From positions 1 to 25,881 of the forward strand of contig JAEXTK010000244.1 of NCBI GenBank assembly GCA_023406985.1: 25,881 bases of DNA, in the 5' to 3' direction. The translations under genes were made by a program, and so were the position numbers. This stretch comes from Spirochaetota bacterium. GTDB lineage: Bacteria; Spirochaetota; Spirochaetia; Treponematales; Breznakiellaceae. Of this stretch, positions 1 to 6,983 are shown one piece after another. The notes below the pieces were generated by a model that saw only the letters and a list, made by a program, of their open reading frames with translations, ran no database searches and was not told where the DNA came from. Position 1 is the first letter of the stretch. Each line of letters opens with the position of its first letter.

Positions 1-42
1 GCTGTCGGGCCTTAATTAGTTGCGCAAACCCAAACTACGCGC

Positions 43-77
43 CTGGTCTAGGGCGCATCGTGCGCCCCGGCGACCAG
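43..77 (-). terminator. candidate 3' hairpin after pfp
   Basis: A perfect 7-bp stem (GGGCGCA/TGCGCCC, 51-57 with 61-67, 3-nt loop) sits inside a second 6-bp pairing (CTGGTC/GACCAG, 43-48 with 72-77). It begins a few bases after the pfp stop codon on the minus strand. No run of T follows directly, only a mildly T-rich stretch, so intrinsic termination is uncertain. It could instead be a 3'-end stabilising structure. Confidence 0.4.
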
Positions 78-82
78 CCGAA

Positions 83-1783
83 CTACTTTTTCGATTTCGC
101 CTTGGCGGCCGGCTTTTTGGCCTTGGCGCCCGAAGCTTCCAGCTTTAAGGTCTTCGTCGGCTGGTCGCAGACCTCGGTCGGGCCGTAGTACTGGATGGCG
201 CCGGGGAAGAGGAAGCTCGTGGTCACGGCCCACTCGTCGCGCTTGGCGGCCAGGGCCTTGAAGGGCGCGCCGTCGAGCTCCACGAGGGCCTTCTTGATGA
301 CCGGCTTCTTGGAACCGTGGCGCTGCTCCATGTTCATCATCATGGTGAGGGGCACGCCGCCCGCGACCCACTTGGCCGCGGGAGCGGTGAGGTTCTTCAC
401 GCTGGAGAGGTAGCCGGTGAGGCCCGCGTTGATGAGGAGGAAGGCGGAGAAGCCGAGGGAGTAGCAATAGTCCGCGTCGAAGTTGGACGGGAAGGCGCAG
501 CGGCCCTCGTAGCCAAAGAAGTGGCCGAGGGCGCTGAACTTGCCCTTGTAGGTGCCCTTCTTCTTGAGCTCGGCCAGGCGTTTTTCGACCATGCCGATGA
601 GGAGCTTCTCGGTCTCGATGCGGGAAACCTGAACGTTGCCGTGCGGATCGCGGTCCATGAGGAGCTGGGCGGCGATCTCGGCGGGGAGGGCGGCGAAGGC
701 GGCGGCGGAACCCTTGCTGAGCTTCTTGGAGAGCCAGTCGGCCTGCGCGGCGAAACCGGAGAGCTTGGCGAACTCGGCGGCCTCCACGGCCATGAGGTCG
801 TTGAGCTCGGCGATGAGCTTCTTCATCTCGGGCACGAACTCCACGAGGCCCTCGGGGATGAGGACGACGCCGAAGTTGTCGCCGTTCGCGGCGCGCTTGG
901 CGACCGACGAGGCGATCTGGTCCACGATCTGGGCCAGGGACAGCTTTTTCGCCTCGACCTCCTCGGAGATGAGGGTGACGTTGGGCTGGGTCTGGAGGCC
1001 GCACTCCAGGGCGATGTGGCTCGCGGAGCGGCCCATGAGCTTGATGAAGTGCCAGTACTTCTTGGCGCTGTTCGCGTCGCGTTCGATGTTGCCGATGAGC
1101 TCGCTGTAGGTCTTGCACGCGGTGTCGAAGCCGAAGGAGGTTTCGATGTGCTCGTTCTTGAGGTCGCCGTCGATGGGCTTGGGACAGCCGATGACCTGGA
1201 CGCTCGAGCCCTGGGCGACGAAGTACTCGGCCAGGAGGGCCGCGTTCGTGTTGGAGTCGTCGCCGCCGATGACCACCACGGCGTCCAGCTTGAGCGCCTT
1301 CGCGGTGGCGAGGGAGGCGGCGAACTGTTCGGGCGTCTCGATCTTGGTGCGGCCCGAGCCGATCATGTCGAAGCCGCCGGTGTTGCGGTACTCGGCCATC
1401 ATCTTGGCGGTGATCTCCACGGTCTTGTTCTCCACGAGGCCGGAGGGGCCGCCGAGGAAGCCGAGGAGCTTGGAAGCCTTGTTGCCCTTCTTGAGTCCGT
1501 CGAAGAGTCCGGCGATGACGTTGTGGCCGCCGGGAGCCTGGCCGCCGGAGAGGATGACGCCCACGGTGAGCTTCTTGCCCGCGGCGGCGTTCTTGCCCGC
1601 GGCGAACTTGGCGACGGGCTTCCCGTACGTGTTCTTGAAGAGAGCCTTGAGGTCCTTCTGGTCGGCGATGGACTCCGTGGCCTCCCCGAACTTGACCGTG
1701 ATGGCGTCGATGCCGGCGGTCAGGATGGCGGGGAGCTTGGGTTCATAGGCGTAGCGGGCTTTCTGCAGGGCGGATATTTCCAT
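83..1783 (-). CDS. pfp: diphosphate--fructose-6-phosphate 1-phosphotransferase (PPi-PFK)
   Basis: This 566-residue enzyme phosphorylates fructose 6-phosphate reversibly using pyrophosphate instead of ATP, a cytoplasmic glycolytic step. PFK-fold motifs are clear: GGQAPGGHN at residues 80-88, GGDDSN at 173-178, PKPIDGD at 201-207, and MGRSASHIALE at 250-260. In this family the second Asp of GGDDS replaces the Gly of ATP-dependent enzymes and is the recognised mark of PPi use, together with the Lys of the PKxIDGD motif. The length fits the long (about 550-residue) type found in spirochaetes and plant beta subunits. The ATG start is supported by AGGAG seven bases upstream. It has its own promoter and appears monocistronic. 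The specific reaction is inferred from motifs; I am confident of it. Confidence 0.96.
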   Translation of the reverse strand: MEISALQKARYAYEPKLPAILTAGIDAITVKFGEATESIADQKDLKALFKNTYGKPVAKFAAGKNAAAGKKLTVGVILSGGQAPGGHNVIAGLFDGLKKGNKASKLLGFLGGPSGLVENKTVEITAKMMAEYRNTGGFDMIGSGRTKIETPEQFAASLATAKALKLDAVVVIGGDDSNTNAALLAEYFVAQGSSVQVIGCPKPIDGDLKNEHIETSFGFDTACKTYSELIGNIERDANSAKKYWHFIKLMGRSASHIALECGLQTQPNVTLISEEVEAKKLSLAQIVDQIASSVAKRAANGDNFGVVLIPEGLVEFVPEMKKLIAELNDLMAVEAAEFAKLSGFAAQADWLSKKLSKGSAAAFAALPAEIAAQLLMDRDPHGNVQVSRIETEKLLIGMVEKRLAELKKKGTYKGKFSALGHFFGYEGRCAFPSNFDADYCYSLGFSAFLLINAGLTGYLSSVKNLTAPAAKWVAGGVPLTMMMNMEQRHGSKKPVIKKALVELDGAPFKALAAKRDEWAVTTSFLFPGAIQYYGPTEVCDQPTKTLKLEASGAKAKKPAAKAKSKK

Positions 1784-1819
1784 AGTATCTCCTTACGGAT
1801 AAAAAAGGTTCGATGTTCG

Positions 1820-1849
1820 ATAGTACCGGAAAATCCCGCCTAGCTTCAA
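1820..1849 (-). promoter_or_regulatory. sigma70-type promoter of pfp
   Basis: On the minus strand TTGAAG (1844-1849) is separated by 18 bases from TACTAT (1820-1825). This predicts a start near 1813 and a leader of about 30 nt that ends in the AGGAG ribosome binding site of pfp. The match is good at both boxes (5 of 6 at -10) and the position is what a monocistronic pfp would need. Confidence 0.6.
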
Positions 1850-1875
1850 TGGCCGCAGCCGAAGTCCTCCGTCCG

Positions 1876-1969
1876 GTGTCGCGAAGATTTGGGATGGTCG
1901 GCCGCCCCGGGACGCCCGCGCGGCTGTGCGACCACGCGGGCGCGCGCGTTTCCCAAATCTTCGCGACAC
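1876..1969. repeat. 19-bp perfect inverted repeat with structured 56-base spacer
   Basis: GTGTCGCGAAGATTTGGGA (1876-1894) is the exact reverse complement of 1951-1969. The spacer holds a second 8-bp pairing, CGCCCGCG (1913-1920) with CGCGGGCG (1935-1942), so the whole 94 bases can fold as one long interrupted hairpin. It starts two bases beyond the stop codon of the aminotransferase gene on the minus strand. There is no T run after it, so it is not a typical intrinsic terminator. The arms are less GC-rich than their surroundings. It could be a dispersed extragenic (REP-like or MITE-like) element or a 3'-UTR structure; no second copy was noticed in this window. Confidence 0.8.
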
Positions 1970-1971
1970 TA

Positions 1972-3285
1972 TCAACAGCTCGCCAGGTAGGCGGCCGCGG
2001 AGGTCGCGAGGGTCCGGTATATCTCCCTTCGCTTCTCGTCGTCGTGCTCCAGCAGCGTGAACCGGAAACCGGAGAGGTCGCTCACGAAGCCGGAGAGCGG
2101 AACGACGCAGATGCCTGTGGCCGCCAGGAGCCAGTAAACGAAGCGCTTGTCCGGCGCGACGTCCGCGGTCCGCTCCTCTATGAAGGCGGCGAGGCTCGGG
2201 TCGTCGACGGGCAAGGTCCGGCGGCAGGAATCTCCGTCGTTGAAGAGGGCTTGGTCGAAGGTGGCCGTCACGTAGAGGGCGCCGCGGGGCTTGCGCACGG
2301 ACACGCCCTTCACGCCCCGGAAGGCCGCGGCGGCTTCCTCGGCCCGTCCATCGAACATGGCGGCTCGCCGGGCCAGGTGGGCCGGGTAGCGCGGGTCGCC
2401 CATGATCGCGGGGATGCAGAGCTGGGGGAGGCTCGTGGAACAGACCTCGAGCCGCTTGGCGTCCACGAGGCTCCGCACGTACAGGTCGAATCGCGGGTCG
2501 GCGGTCCGGTTGTAGACCTCCACCCAGCCGCAGCGGGCGCCGGGCCAGGGCACTTCCTTGGAGACCGAACGGAGGGCCATGCCCGGAACGTCGTCGATAA
2601 CCTCGGAGAGGGCCGCGGTCTCGGCCCCGCCGTAGACGATGTTCGCGTAGGTCTCGTCGCAGACGATGAAGAGGCCGTAGCGTTTCGCGATGCGTACGAA
2701 CTCCTTGAGCACGTCGACGGGGTACACGGCGCCCGTCGGGTTATCGGGATTGATGAGGAGGATGCCCGCGATCGAATCGTTGTATTTGACCTTGTTCTCC
2801 ACGTCGGTCATATCGGGCATCCAATCGCGCTCGGGATCCAAGCGGTAGGTCAGGTGCTCGTAGCCCGAATGGGCGGCCTCGGCCGAGGAGAGGGTGGAGT
2901 AGGCGGGGGAGGGCCCGAGCACGCGGGCTTCGCGGGAGAGGAAGCCGAAGACCTTGGCGACCGCGTCGCCGAGCCCGTTGAAGAAGAGGATGTCGTCGAT
3001 GCCCGGCGCAGCTCCGCCGCGGGCGGCCGCCCGCTCGGCCAGGAAGGCCCGCGTCTCGCGGGCTCCCTCGGTTTCGCTGTAGGCGTAGGATAGGTCGTCG
3101 GCCGCTTTCTCGCGGACGATGGCCTTGATCCAATCCGCGACCGGCTCGCCCTTCTTGACGGGGTCGCCGATGTTCTCCCAGACCACCGGAACGTTCCAGC
3201 GGCCGAGTTCGCGGGCGAAGGCGACTATTTCGCGGATTTCGTACTTGAGCCTGCCGGCTCCCGGATGGACGATGTCCCTTCTCAT
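1972..3285 (-). CDS. PLP-dependent aminotransferase, class I/II fold
   Basis: A 437-residue fold-type I aminotransferase. Visible motifs are NPDNPTG (179-185), whose Asn and PLP-ring contacts are typical, CDETY (209-213) with the Asp that pairs with the pyridine nitrogen and the Tyr, SVSKE (240-244) with Lys243 as the probable Schiff-base lysine, and PGARCGW just after it. A C-terminal FRFTLLE segment should supply the carboxylate-binding Arg. The family includes alanine, aromatic and aspartate-type enzymes; the sequence alone does not tell me the amino-acid substrate. The ATG is preceded by AGGAG at 6 bases. Expression is probably controlled by the attenuator-like leader upstream, which suggests feedback by an amino acid or related metabolite. 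Confidence 0.92.
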   Translation of the reverse strand: MRRDIVHPGAGRLKYEIREIVAFARELGRWNVPVVWENIGDPVKKGEPVADWIKAIVREKAADDLSYAYSETEGARETRAFLAERAAARGGAAPGIDDILFFNGLGDAVAKVFGFLSREARVLGPSPAYSTLSSAEAAHSGYEHLTYRLDPERDWMPDMTDVENKVKYNDSIAGILLINPDNPTGAVYPVDVLKEFVRIAKRYGLFIVCDETYANIVYGGAETAALSEVIDDVPGMALRSVSKEVPWPGARCGWVEVYNRTADPRFDLYVRSLVDAKRLEVCSTSLPQLCIPAIMGDPRYPAHLARRAAMFDGRAEEAAAAFRGVKGVSVRKPRGALYVTATFDQALFNDGDSCRRTLPVDDPSLAAFIEERTADVAPDKRFVYWLLAATGICVVPLSGFVSDLSGFRFTLLEHDDEKRREIYRTLATSAAAYLASC

Positions 3286-3351
3286 GCTGCGCTCCTGTGG
3301 GGCGCGTCTCCGGGGGACCGTCGCTTGATCGTTCGCCCGACGGGCGTATAC

Positions 3352-3388
3352 GAAAAAGGCCGCGATCCCCGTTCGGAGGATCGCGGCC
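3352..3388 (-). terminator. intrinsic terminator in the aminotransferase leader
   Basis: On the minus strand GGCCGCGATCC (3378-3388) pairs perfectly with GGATCGCGGCC (3358-3368) across a 9-base loop, and five T residues follow at once (3352-3357 area). This is a canonical rho-independent terminator. It lies about 67 bases before the aminotransferase ATG and 206 bases after the end of the upstream gene, so its placement in a leader is more natural than as the terminator of that gene. Confidence 0.8.
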
Positions 3389-3450
3389 CGGTCGTTCGTT
3401 ACGTGAACGGCTAGTCGCGATCCTCCCGGATAGCGGCCGCCGCGGCGAGA

Positions 3451-3471
3451 CTAAAAGATGTGCTTCGACAT
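3451..3471 (-). other. possible 6-codon leader ORF (MSKHIF)
   Basis: Within the leader, an ATG at 3469-3471 opens a six-codon frame, Met-Ser-Lys-His-Ile-Phe, ended by TAG at 3451-3453, 24 bases before the antiterminator arm. A leader peptide would fit a translation-coupled attenuator. No Shine-Dalgarno sequence precedes it and it has no run of control codons, so translation is doubtful. The peptide resembles the start of S-adenosylmethionine synthetase, but nothing after the stop continues that similarity. Confidence 0.2.
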
Positions 3472-3491
3472 AGGTCGACGTGCATGCGGAC

Positions 3492-3521
3492 ATTCTCGCG
3501 CGGCTCGCCCCCGCGCGTCAA
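3492..3521 (-). promoter_or_regulatory. sigma70-type promoter of the aminotransferase leader
   Basis: TTGACG (3516-3521, minus strand) is 18 bases from GAGAAT (3492-3497). The -35 box is near consensus and the -10 box matches 4 of 6. The predicted start near 3485 gives a leader of about 200 nt that contains the antiterminator and terminator. The remaining 3522-3594 is GC-rich, with a hairpin that has T5 on the plus strand but no plus-strand gene before it. Confidence 0.5.
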
Positions 3522-3594
3522 GCCCCCGGCTTTTACTTCGCGCGCGTCGCGTGCGTGGTTCGCGTGCGCGCGTTTTTCGTTCCCGTCGCTCCGT

Positions 3595-4641
3595 TCATTT
3601 GGGCCTGAATTCCGGCGCCAGATAGCGACGGAAATCGGCCATGAAGGAGGCGGTGAACGCCGGCCTCAGTTTCTTGACGCGGCCGAAGGCGGCGAGCAGA
3701 GCGGAGAACGGTCCGATCTGGACGAGGAAGAAAAGGAGGATCGCCGCCGCGCGGACGAGGCCGCGCACGGGAAGGGCGAGGTCCTCGCCCAGGGGGAACG
3801 AGAGCGCCGCCGCCGTCGTGCCGATGGCGTACGCGAGGTGGAGGCCGAGAGCCAGCGATGAGGTCACGATCGACCTCGTCGGGCAGACGTTGACGCAGCG
3901 GTTGCAGGAGAGGCAACGCAGGTTCCACCGCGGCCGGCCGCGCTTCATGCGGACGGCGAGCGCGGGGCAAGTCCGCGCGCAGAGGCCGCATCCCGTGCAC
4001 GAGTCGTCCGCGATGAAGAGGCGGCCGAGGACGCGGCGCCCCGCCCAACGGAACAGGACGGCGATACCGCCGATGAGGGCGCGGCCCGCGGCGCTCCTCC
4101 TGAGGATCGGCCGCTCTCCCGCGATGAGGGCCGCGGCGAAGGCGCGTACCTCGGGATCGTTTTTGGAGCGGATGAGGTCGGCGTCGGCTTTGTCCGGAGG
4201 ATTGGATACTTGGGTCCAGTTTCCCGGATACGAGACCTCCCCGATGCCCGCGACTTCCCAGCCGCGCCGCCCGAGGATGCGCGCCGCGGCGAAGGGGGCG
4301 CCGCCGCCCCAGCCCGGCACGTAGCGGCCCTTCTCCATGACTGCGCCGCCGACGCAGAGCACGGCGACCCTGCGCCCGTCCGCGGCTCCGGTTTTGTCTT
4401 TGGCGACCCGGGGCAGCCGAGCGAGCCAGGACCGCATGAGGACCGGGGGAGAGAATCCGAGGGCGGGGAACGCGACGACGAGGAGCGCCGCATCTTCCGT
4501 GCCGGCGTAGGGATCGGTCATGCGGGCGCGAAGCTCCCGTGTATCCACGGTCCAGAGCGCGTCCCGGAACGCGCTCTCCATGATCGCGGCGGCGCGGGCC
4601 GTGTTGCCCGTGCCGGTGAAATAGCGGATGGCGACCTTCAT
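3595..4641 (-). CDS. EFR1-type flavodoxin-ferredoxin membrane protein
   Basis: A 348-residue electron-transfer protein. Residues 1-170 form a flavodoxin-like domain with the FMN phosphate loop TGTGNT at 9-14. Residues 215-253 carry two [4Fe-4S] sites: CxxCxxCxxxC at Cys215/218/221 with Cys225-Pro, and Cys243/246/249 with Cys253-Pro. Two hydrophobic stretches (about 261-282 and 297-320) suggest membrane anchoring at the C terminus. This is the layout of the EFR1 family of ferredoxins, with an added membrane tail. The physiological partner is unknown. It starts 7 bases after the ABC membrane protein stop codon, so the two are probably co-transcribed. It is the last gene of the long minus-strand run. 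Confidence 0.85.
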   Translation of the reverse strand: MKVAIRYFTGTGNTARAAAIMESAFRDALWTVDTRELRARMTDPYAGTEDAALLVVAFPALGFSPPVLMRSWLARLPRVAKDKTGAADGRRVAVLCVGGAVMEKGRYVPGWGGGAPFAAARILGRRGWEVAGIGEVSYPGNWTQVSNPPDKADADLIRSKNDPEVRAFAAALIAGERPILRRSAAGRALIGGIAVLFRWAGRRVLGRLFIADDSCTGCGLCARTCPALAVRMKRGRPRWNLRCLSCNRCVNVCPTRSIVTSSLALGLHLAYAIGTTAAALSFPLGEDLALPVRGLVRAAAILLFFLVQIGPFSALLAAFGRVKKLRPAFTASFMADFRRYLAPEFRPK

Positions 4642-4648
4642 CCGTCCG

Positions 4649-5707
4649 TTATTCCACGAACGCGAGGATCGCGCAAGGGAGGAGATGGGGGGCGGCCGCG
4701 AGGACCGTCGCGGCCAGCCAGTACCGCGCGGGAAAATGGTCCGAACCGTCGTCGCCGAGCCGCTGCGCGCACGACGCGAGGAAGGCGACGACCCGCGCGA
4801 TGCCGCCGACGACCGCGAGCGCGGTCGCCGCGAGGACCATCGCCGCCGGCTTCCTGCCGCAGAACGCGTAGATGACGTAGGCGAGAGCCCAGACCGCGAC
4901 CCAATATGCGCCTCCCGCCTGAGCCAGGGGCATCGTCCATGCCTTACGCGGCCGGCCGGCCTTCCTCCGCAGCGCGGGGGCGAGTACTTCCAGGCCGGCT
5001 TCGATCGCGAACCATACCGCGAGGCCGAGCGCGACGATGAGGTAGACCAGGAGGACGTAGCGCGGACGCGTCTCCAGGAGATGCTGAGGCGTCGCCGAGA
5101 AGAACAAGTTGGAGGTCACCCGCCTGCCGTCGTTCAGCAAATCCGGATTGGCGAGCACGGATACCGCCGCGACGGCCAGCTCGATCTTGAATCCCCGCTT
5201 CCCGATGGTTCCGCTCGGCGCCCAGCGGTATACCGAAACGGTGAGGCCGAGCGTCGCGGCCGCCGCGGCGAGGACGCTGAGGATGGTGGTTCCCCGGCCG
5301 TCGATGAGGCAGGCGATCGCTCCGAGGGCGGCCACGCAGGAGCCACCCGCGAGGACGAACGGCCGTTCGAACAGGAACCGCCGCCCGAGGAGTCGGCGGA
5401 AGCGGGGAAAGGCCGGCGCATCGGTGAAGAGGAGGGCGTCGATGCGGCGGGCGTACCGAGCCGCCTGAAGGCCCGCGAGGGCGGAAAACGTCGCGCCCGA
5501 TACGCCGAGCTGCAGGACGGCGAGTTCTCCGCGGACCGCGGCGGGCAGGGAGAGGGTAAGGGCGAAGTAGGCCGAGATCGCCGCGCGGATGACGCACATG
5601 CCGATGAGCAGGGTGTAGAGCTTGCTGCCGGAATCGCTGAGCAGCGAGCGCTCGCCCAACCTTCGCGCCGCCGCGCGGCTCCAGGCCGCTACGCTCGGGC
5701 CAACCAC
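4649..5707 (-). CDS. polytopic membrane protein, probable ABC transporter permease
   Basis: I do not recognise the family. From the proposed GTG start it has 352 residues with eight or nine hydrophobic segments, roughly at 31-56, 62-82, 116-135, 141-160, 174-190, 217-240, 268-283, 288-312 and 329-350. A basic cytoplasmic N terminus (WSRAAARRLGER) and a basic loop near 245-257 fit an inside-facing orientation. It overlaps the end of the ABC ATPase gene by 19 bases, which strongly suggests it is the membrane subunit of that transporter. The open frame runs much further upstream, but that part lies antisense-free inside the ATPase gene in another frame and is not credible. No ribosome binding site decides the start; the GTG at 5705-5707 is my choice because it allows translational coupling. 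Confidence 0.68.
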   Translation of the reverse strand: MVGPSVAAWSRAAARRLGERSLLSDSGSKLYTLLIGMCVIRAAISAYFALTLSLPAAVRGELAVLQLGVSGATFSALAGLQAARYARRIDALLFTDAPAFPRFRRLLGRRFLFERPFVLAGGSCVAALGAIACLIDGRGTTILSVLAAAAATLGLTVSVYRWAPSGTIGKRGFKIELAVAAVSVLANPDLLNDGRRVTSNLFFSATPQHLLETRPRYVLLVYLIVALGLAVWFAIEAGLEVLAPALRRKAGRPRKAWTMPLAQAGGAYWVAVWALAYVIYAFCGRKPAAMVLAATALAVVGGIARVVAFLASCAQRLGDDGSDHFPARYWLAATVLAAAPHLLPCAILAFVE

Positions 5708-6420
5708 GGGAGATCCCGCTCTTCGCGGCCGGAACGGTCGCGATCTATGGCGGCGCACCGCGCGTAGGCTTCCGCCGATTCGTACCGGACGAGCCGGCCG
5801 TCCCGGATCTCCATGACGGCGTCGGCTACGGGGAGCAAGGGCTCGATGATGTGGCTCGCGACGACGGCCGTGCCTCCCGCCGCAACGAACGAGCGGAGCA
5901 GGCGGATGAACGCCGCGGCCCCCTCGACGTCCAAGCCGTTGAGCGGCTCGTCGAGGAGCATGAACCTCGCGTCGCTCATGAAGGCGAGGGCGAGCGCGAG
6001 GCGCCGTTTGAAGCCCGTCGACAGCTCCGACGCGCGGCGGTCGCGGTACGGCCCGAAGCCGAAGGCCGCCTCGAGGGCGGCGGCCCGGAATTCGCCCTCC
6101 TCCCCCGCCAAGCCGAGGAGCGTCGCGCGGAGGCGCAGCTGTTCGGCCGCGGAGAAGTCGTCGAGGAAACCGCCGCCCGCTTCCACGAGGACCCGGCGCC
6201 TGCGCCACGCCCCGGAACGGACGTCGAGCGGCGCTCCCGCCTCCAGGGCGGATCCGCCCGCGATCTCCAGCCGCCCCGCGATAGCGCGGAGCAGCGTCGT
6301 CTTCCCCGCCCCGTTCGCGCCGACCAGTAGGGTCCCCTCTCCCCGCGCGAAGGTCGCGGAGGCGTCGGCGATGACGGTTTTCCCCGCGATCTCAAGCCGA
6401 AGGGCGGAAAGGGCGAGCAT
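5689..6420 (-). CDS. ABC transporter ATP-binding protein
   Basis: A 243-residue ATPase with all main motifs: Walker A GANGAGKT (34-41), signature LSTGF (133-137, in place of LSGGQ), Walker B FMLLDEP (153-159) followed by a D-loop NGLD, and the switch His190 in ASH. The Q-loop Gln is not obvious around 78-85. The single-domain form with a separate membrane protein is typical of ABC-2 or related exporters. The gene starts three bases after the NifX-like gene stop and overlaps the membrane protein gene downstream, so it sits in the middle of an operon. Substrate unknown; the neighbouring redox and cluster-binding proteins hint at a metal or redox-linked cargo, but that is inference. Confidence 0.9.
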   Translation of the reverse strand: MLALSALRLEIAGKTVIADASATFARGEGTLLVGANGAGKTTLLRAIAGRLEIAGGSALEAGAPLDVRSGAWRRRRVLVEAGGGFLDDFSAAEQLRLRATLLGLAGEEGEFRAAALEAAFGFGPYRDRRASELSTGFKRRLALALAFMSDARFMLLDEPLNGLDVEGAAAFIRLLRSFVAAGGTAVVASHIIEPLLPVADAVMEIRDGRLVRYESAEAYARCAAIDRDRSGREERDLPWLARA

Positions 6421-6423
6421 CGG

Positions 6424-6801
6424 TCACCCGTGGTGGCCGCAACCGCCCGACGCGTGTCCCGCTTCATGCTCCGCGCAGTTCGCCCCGGTATCGGTCAGCG
6501 TCCCCGCGAGGAAGGCTTCGGCCGCGGCCTTGGCTCTACCCTGCGCGCCGCGTACCACGGCGATGCCGAAAGAGCCGAGCACGCGGACCGCGCCCTCGCC
6601 GATGTTGCCCGCCACGAGCGTGCGCACTCCCGACCGGGCGAGTTCGCCGGCGATGCCGCTCTTGCAGCCGCATTCCGCGCTCGCCGCCATGGTCTCCTCG
6701 GCGACGATCGCCTTCCCCTCGACCGTGTAGATCGAGTAGTAGCCGCAATGGCCGAAATGGGCGTCCACGTTTCCTTCTTTGCTCGGTACGGCGATTTTCA
6801 T
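6424..6801 (-). CDS. NifX/NifB-family Fe-Mo cluster-binding-like protein
   Basis: A 125-residue protein of the dinitrogenase iron-molybdenum cofactor family (RNase H-like fold). It has the typical N terminus MKIAVPS and the HFGHC motif at 15-19, a CGC pair at 44-46, and a Cys/His-rich tail (Cys109, His112, His116, Cys121, His123, His124) that could bind metal. No nitrogenase genes are nearby; many members occur in non-fixing anaerobes, and their role is poorly known. The ATG at 6801 is preceded by AAGGAG at a normal distance, so this is a real start even though the reading frame stays open upstream through a DUF134 remnant. The ABC ATPase starts three bases after its stop. Confidence 0.85.
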   Translation of the reverse strand: MKIAVPSKEGNVDAHFGHCGYYSIYTVEGKAIVAEETMAASAECGCKSGIAGELARSGVRTLVAGNIGEGAVRVLGSFGIAVVRGAQGRAKAAAEAFLAGTLTDTGANCAEHEAGHASGGCGHHG

Positions 6802-6983
6802 ACGTTCTCCTTCCGTTCTTCCCACGACGGCCGCGCCGCCTTCCACCCGCAGAGCCTTGCCGTTGACGAGCGCGTCGGCCACCTTGCCGCGGGCCGATTC
6901 CACGATGCGGCCGAAGGTCTGCCTCGACACGCCCATGCGCAGGGCCGCCGCCTCGTGGTACAGCCCCTCGTAGTCGGCGCTCC
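6802..6983 (-). pseudogene. 5'-truncated DUF134 (helix-turn-helix) remnant
   Basis: In frame with and just upstream of the NifX-like gene, about 50 codons encode the C-terminal half of a DUF134 protein. The sigma-region-4-like helix-turn-helix reads RMGVSRQTFGRIVESARGK, followed by the conserved VADALVNGKALRVEGG ending. The N-terminal half is absent: the homology starts directly after the stop codon of the MmcQ/YjbR gene (TAG at 6984-6986). The only in-frame ATG (6934-6936) cuts into the helix-turn-helix and has no ribosome binding site. DUF134 and NifX-like proteins are known neighbours or fusions, so this is most likely decay of such a unit. Confidence 0.65.

Larger units (their letters stand above)
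3286..3491 (-). promoter_or_regulatory. attenuator or riboswitch-like leader of the aminotransferase gene
   Basis: The gene-free stretch 3286-3594 holds a promoter and a leader with competing structures. GGAGGATCGCG at 3416-3426 (minus strand) can pair perfectly over 11 bases with CGCGATCCTCC at 3375-3385. Eight of those latter bases (3378-3385) are also the 5' arm of the terminator, so the two hairpins cannot coexist: this is an antiterminator. A third pairing, GCTATCC (3428-3434) with GGA plus TAGC (3410-3423), can mask the antiterminator's 5' arm. A small CGTTC/GAACG hairpin lies inside the antiterminator loop. About 60 nt upstream of 3426 remain for a sensor. I could not match it to a T-box (no TGGNACCGCG) or to any riboswitch consensus I know. 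Confidence 0.65.

Noticed and set aside
1793..1975. 60-codon minus-strand frame across the inverted repeat
   Set aside because: It overlaps the aminotransferase stop, contains the hairpin arms and the pfp promoter, and has no ribosome binding site.
317..3093. Long plus-strand open frames opposite pfp and the aminotransferase (317-1843, 1813-3093)
   Set aside because: They are antisense to clear conserved genes and read as Gly/Glu/Val/Arg-rich low-complexity, the usual product of GC-rich codon bias.
3375..3471. T-box riboswitch in the aminotransferase leader
   Set aside because: The invariant TGGNACCGCG antiterminator sequence and a stem I specifier loop are missing.
3541..3577. GC hairpin followed by T5 on the plus strand
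   Set aside because: It looks like a plus-strand terminator, but there is no plus-strand gene before it. The stem is built of CG repeats and may be chance.
5708..6208. N-terminal extension of the ABC membrane protein to 519 residues
   Set aside because: This part lies within the ABC ATPase gene in another frame and is Arg/Gly/Pro-rich without membrane segments.
6424..6801. Nitrogen fixation locus
   Set aside because: The NifX-like family is widespread outside nitrogen fixers and no nif structural or assembly gene is in the window.
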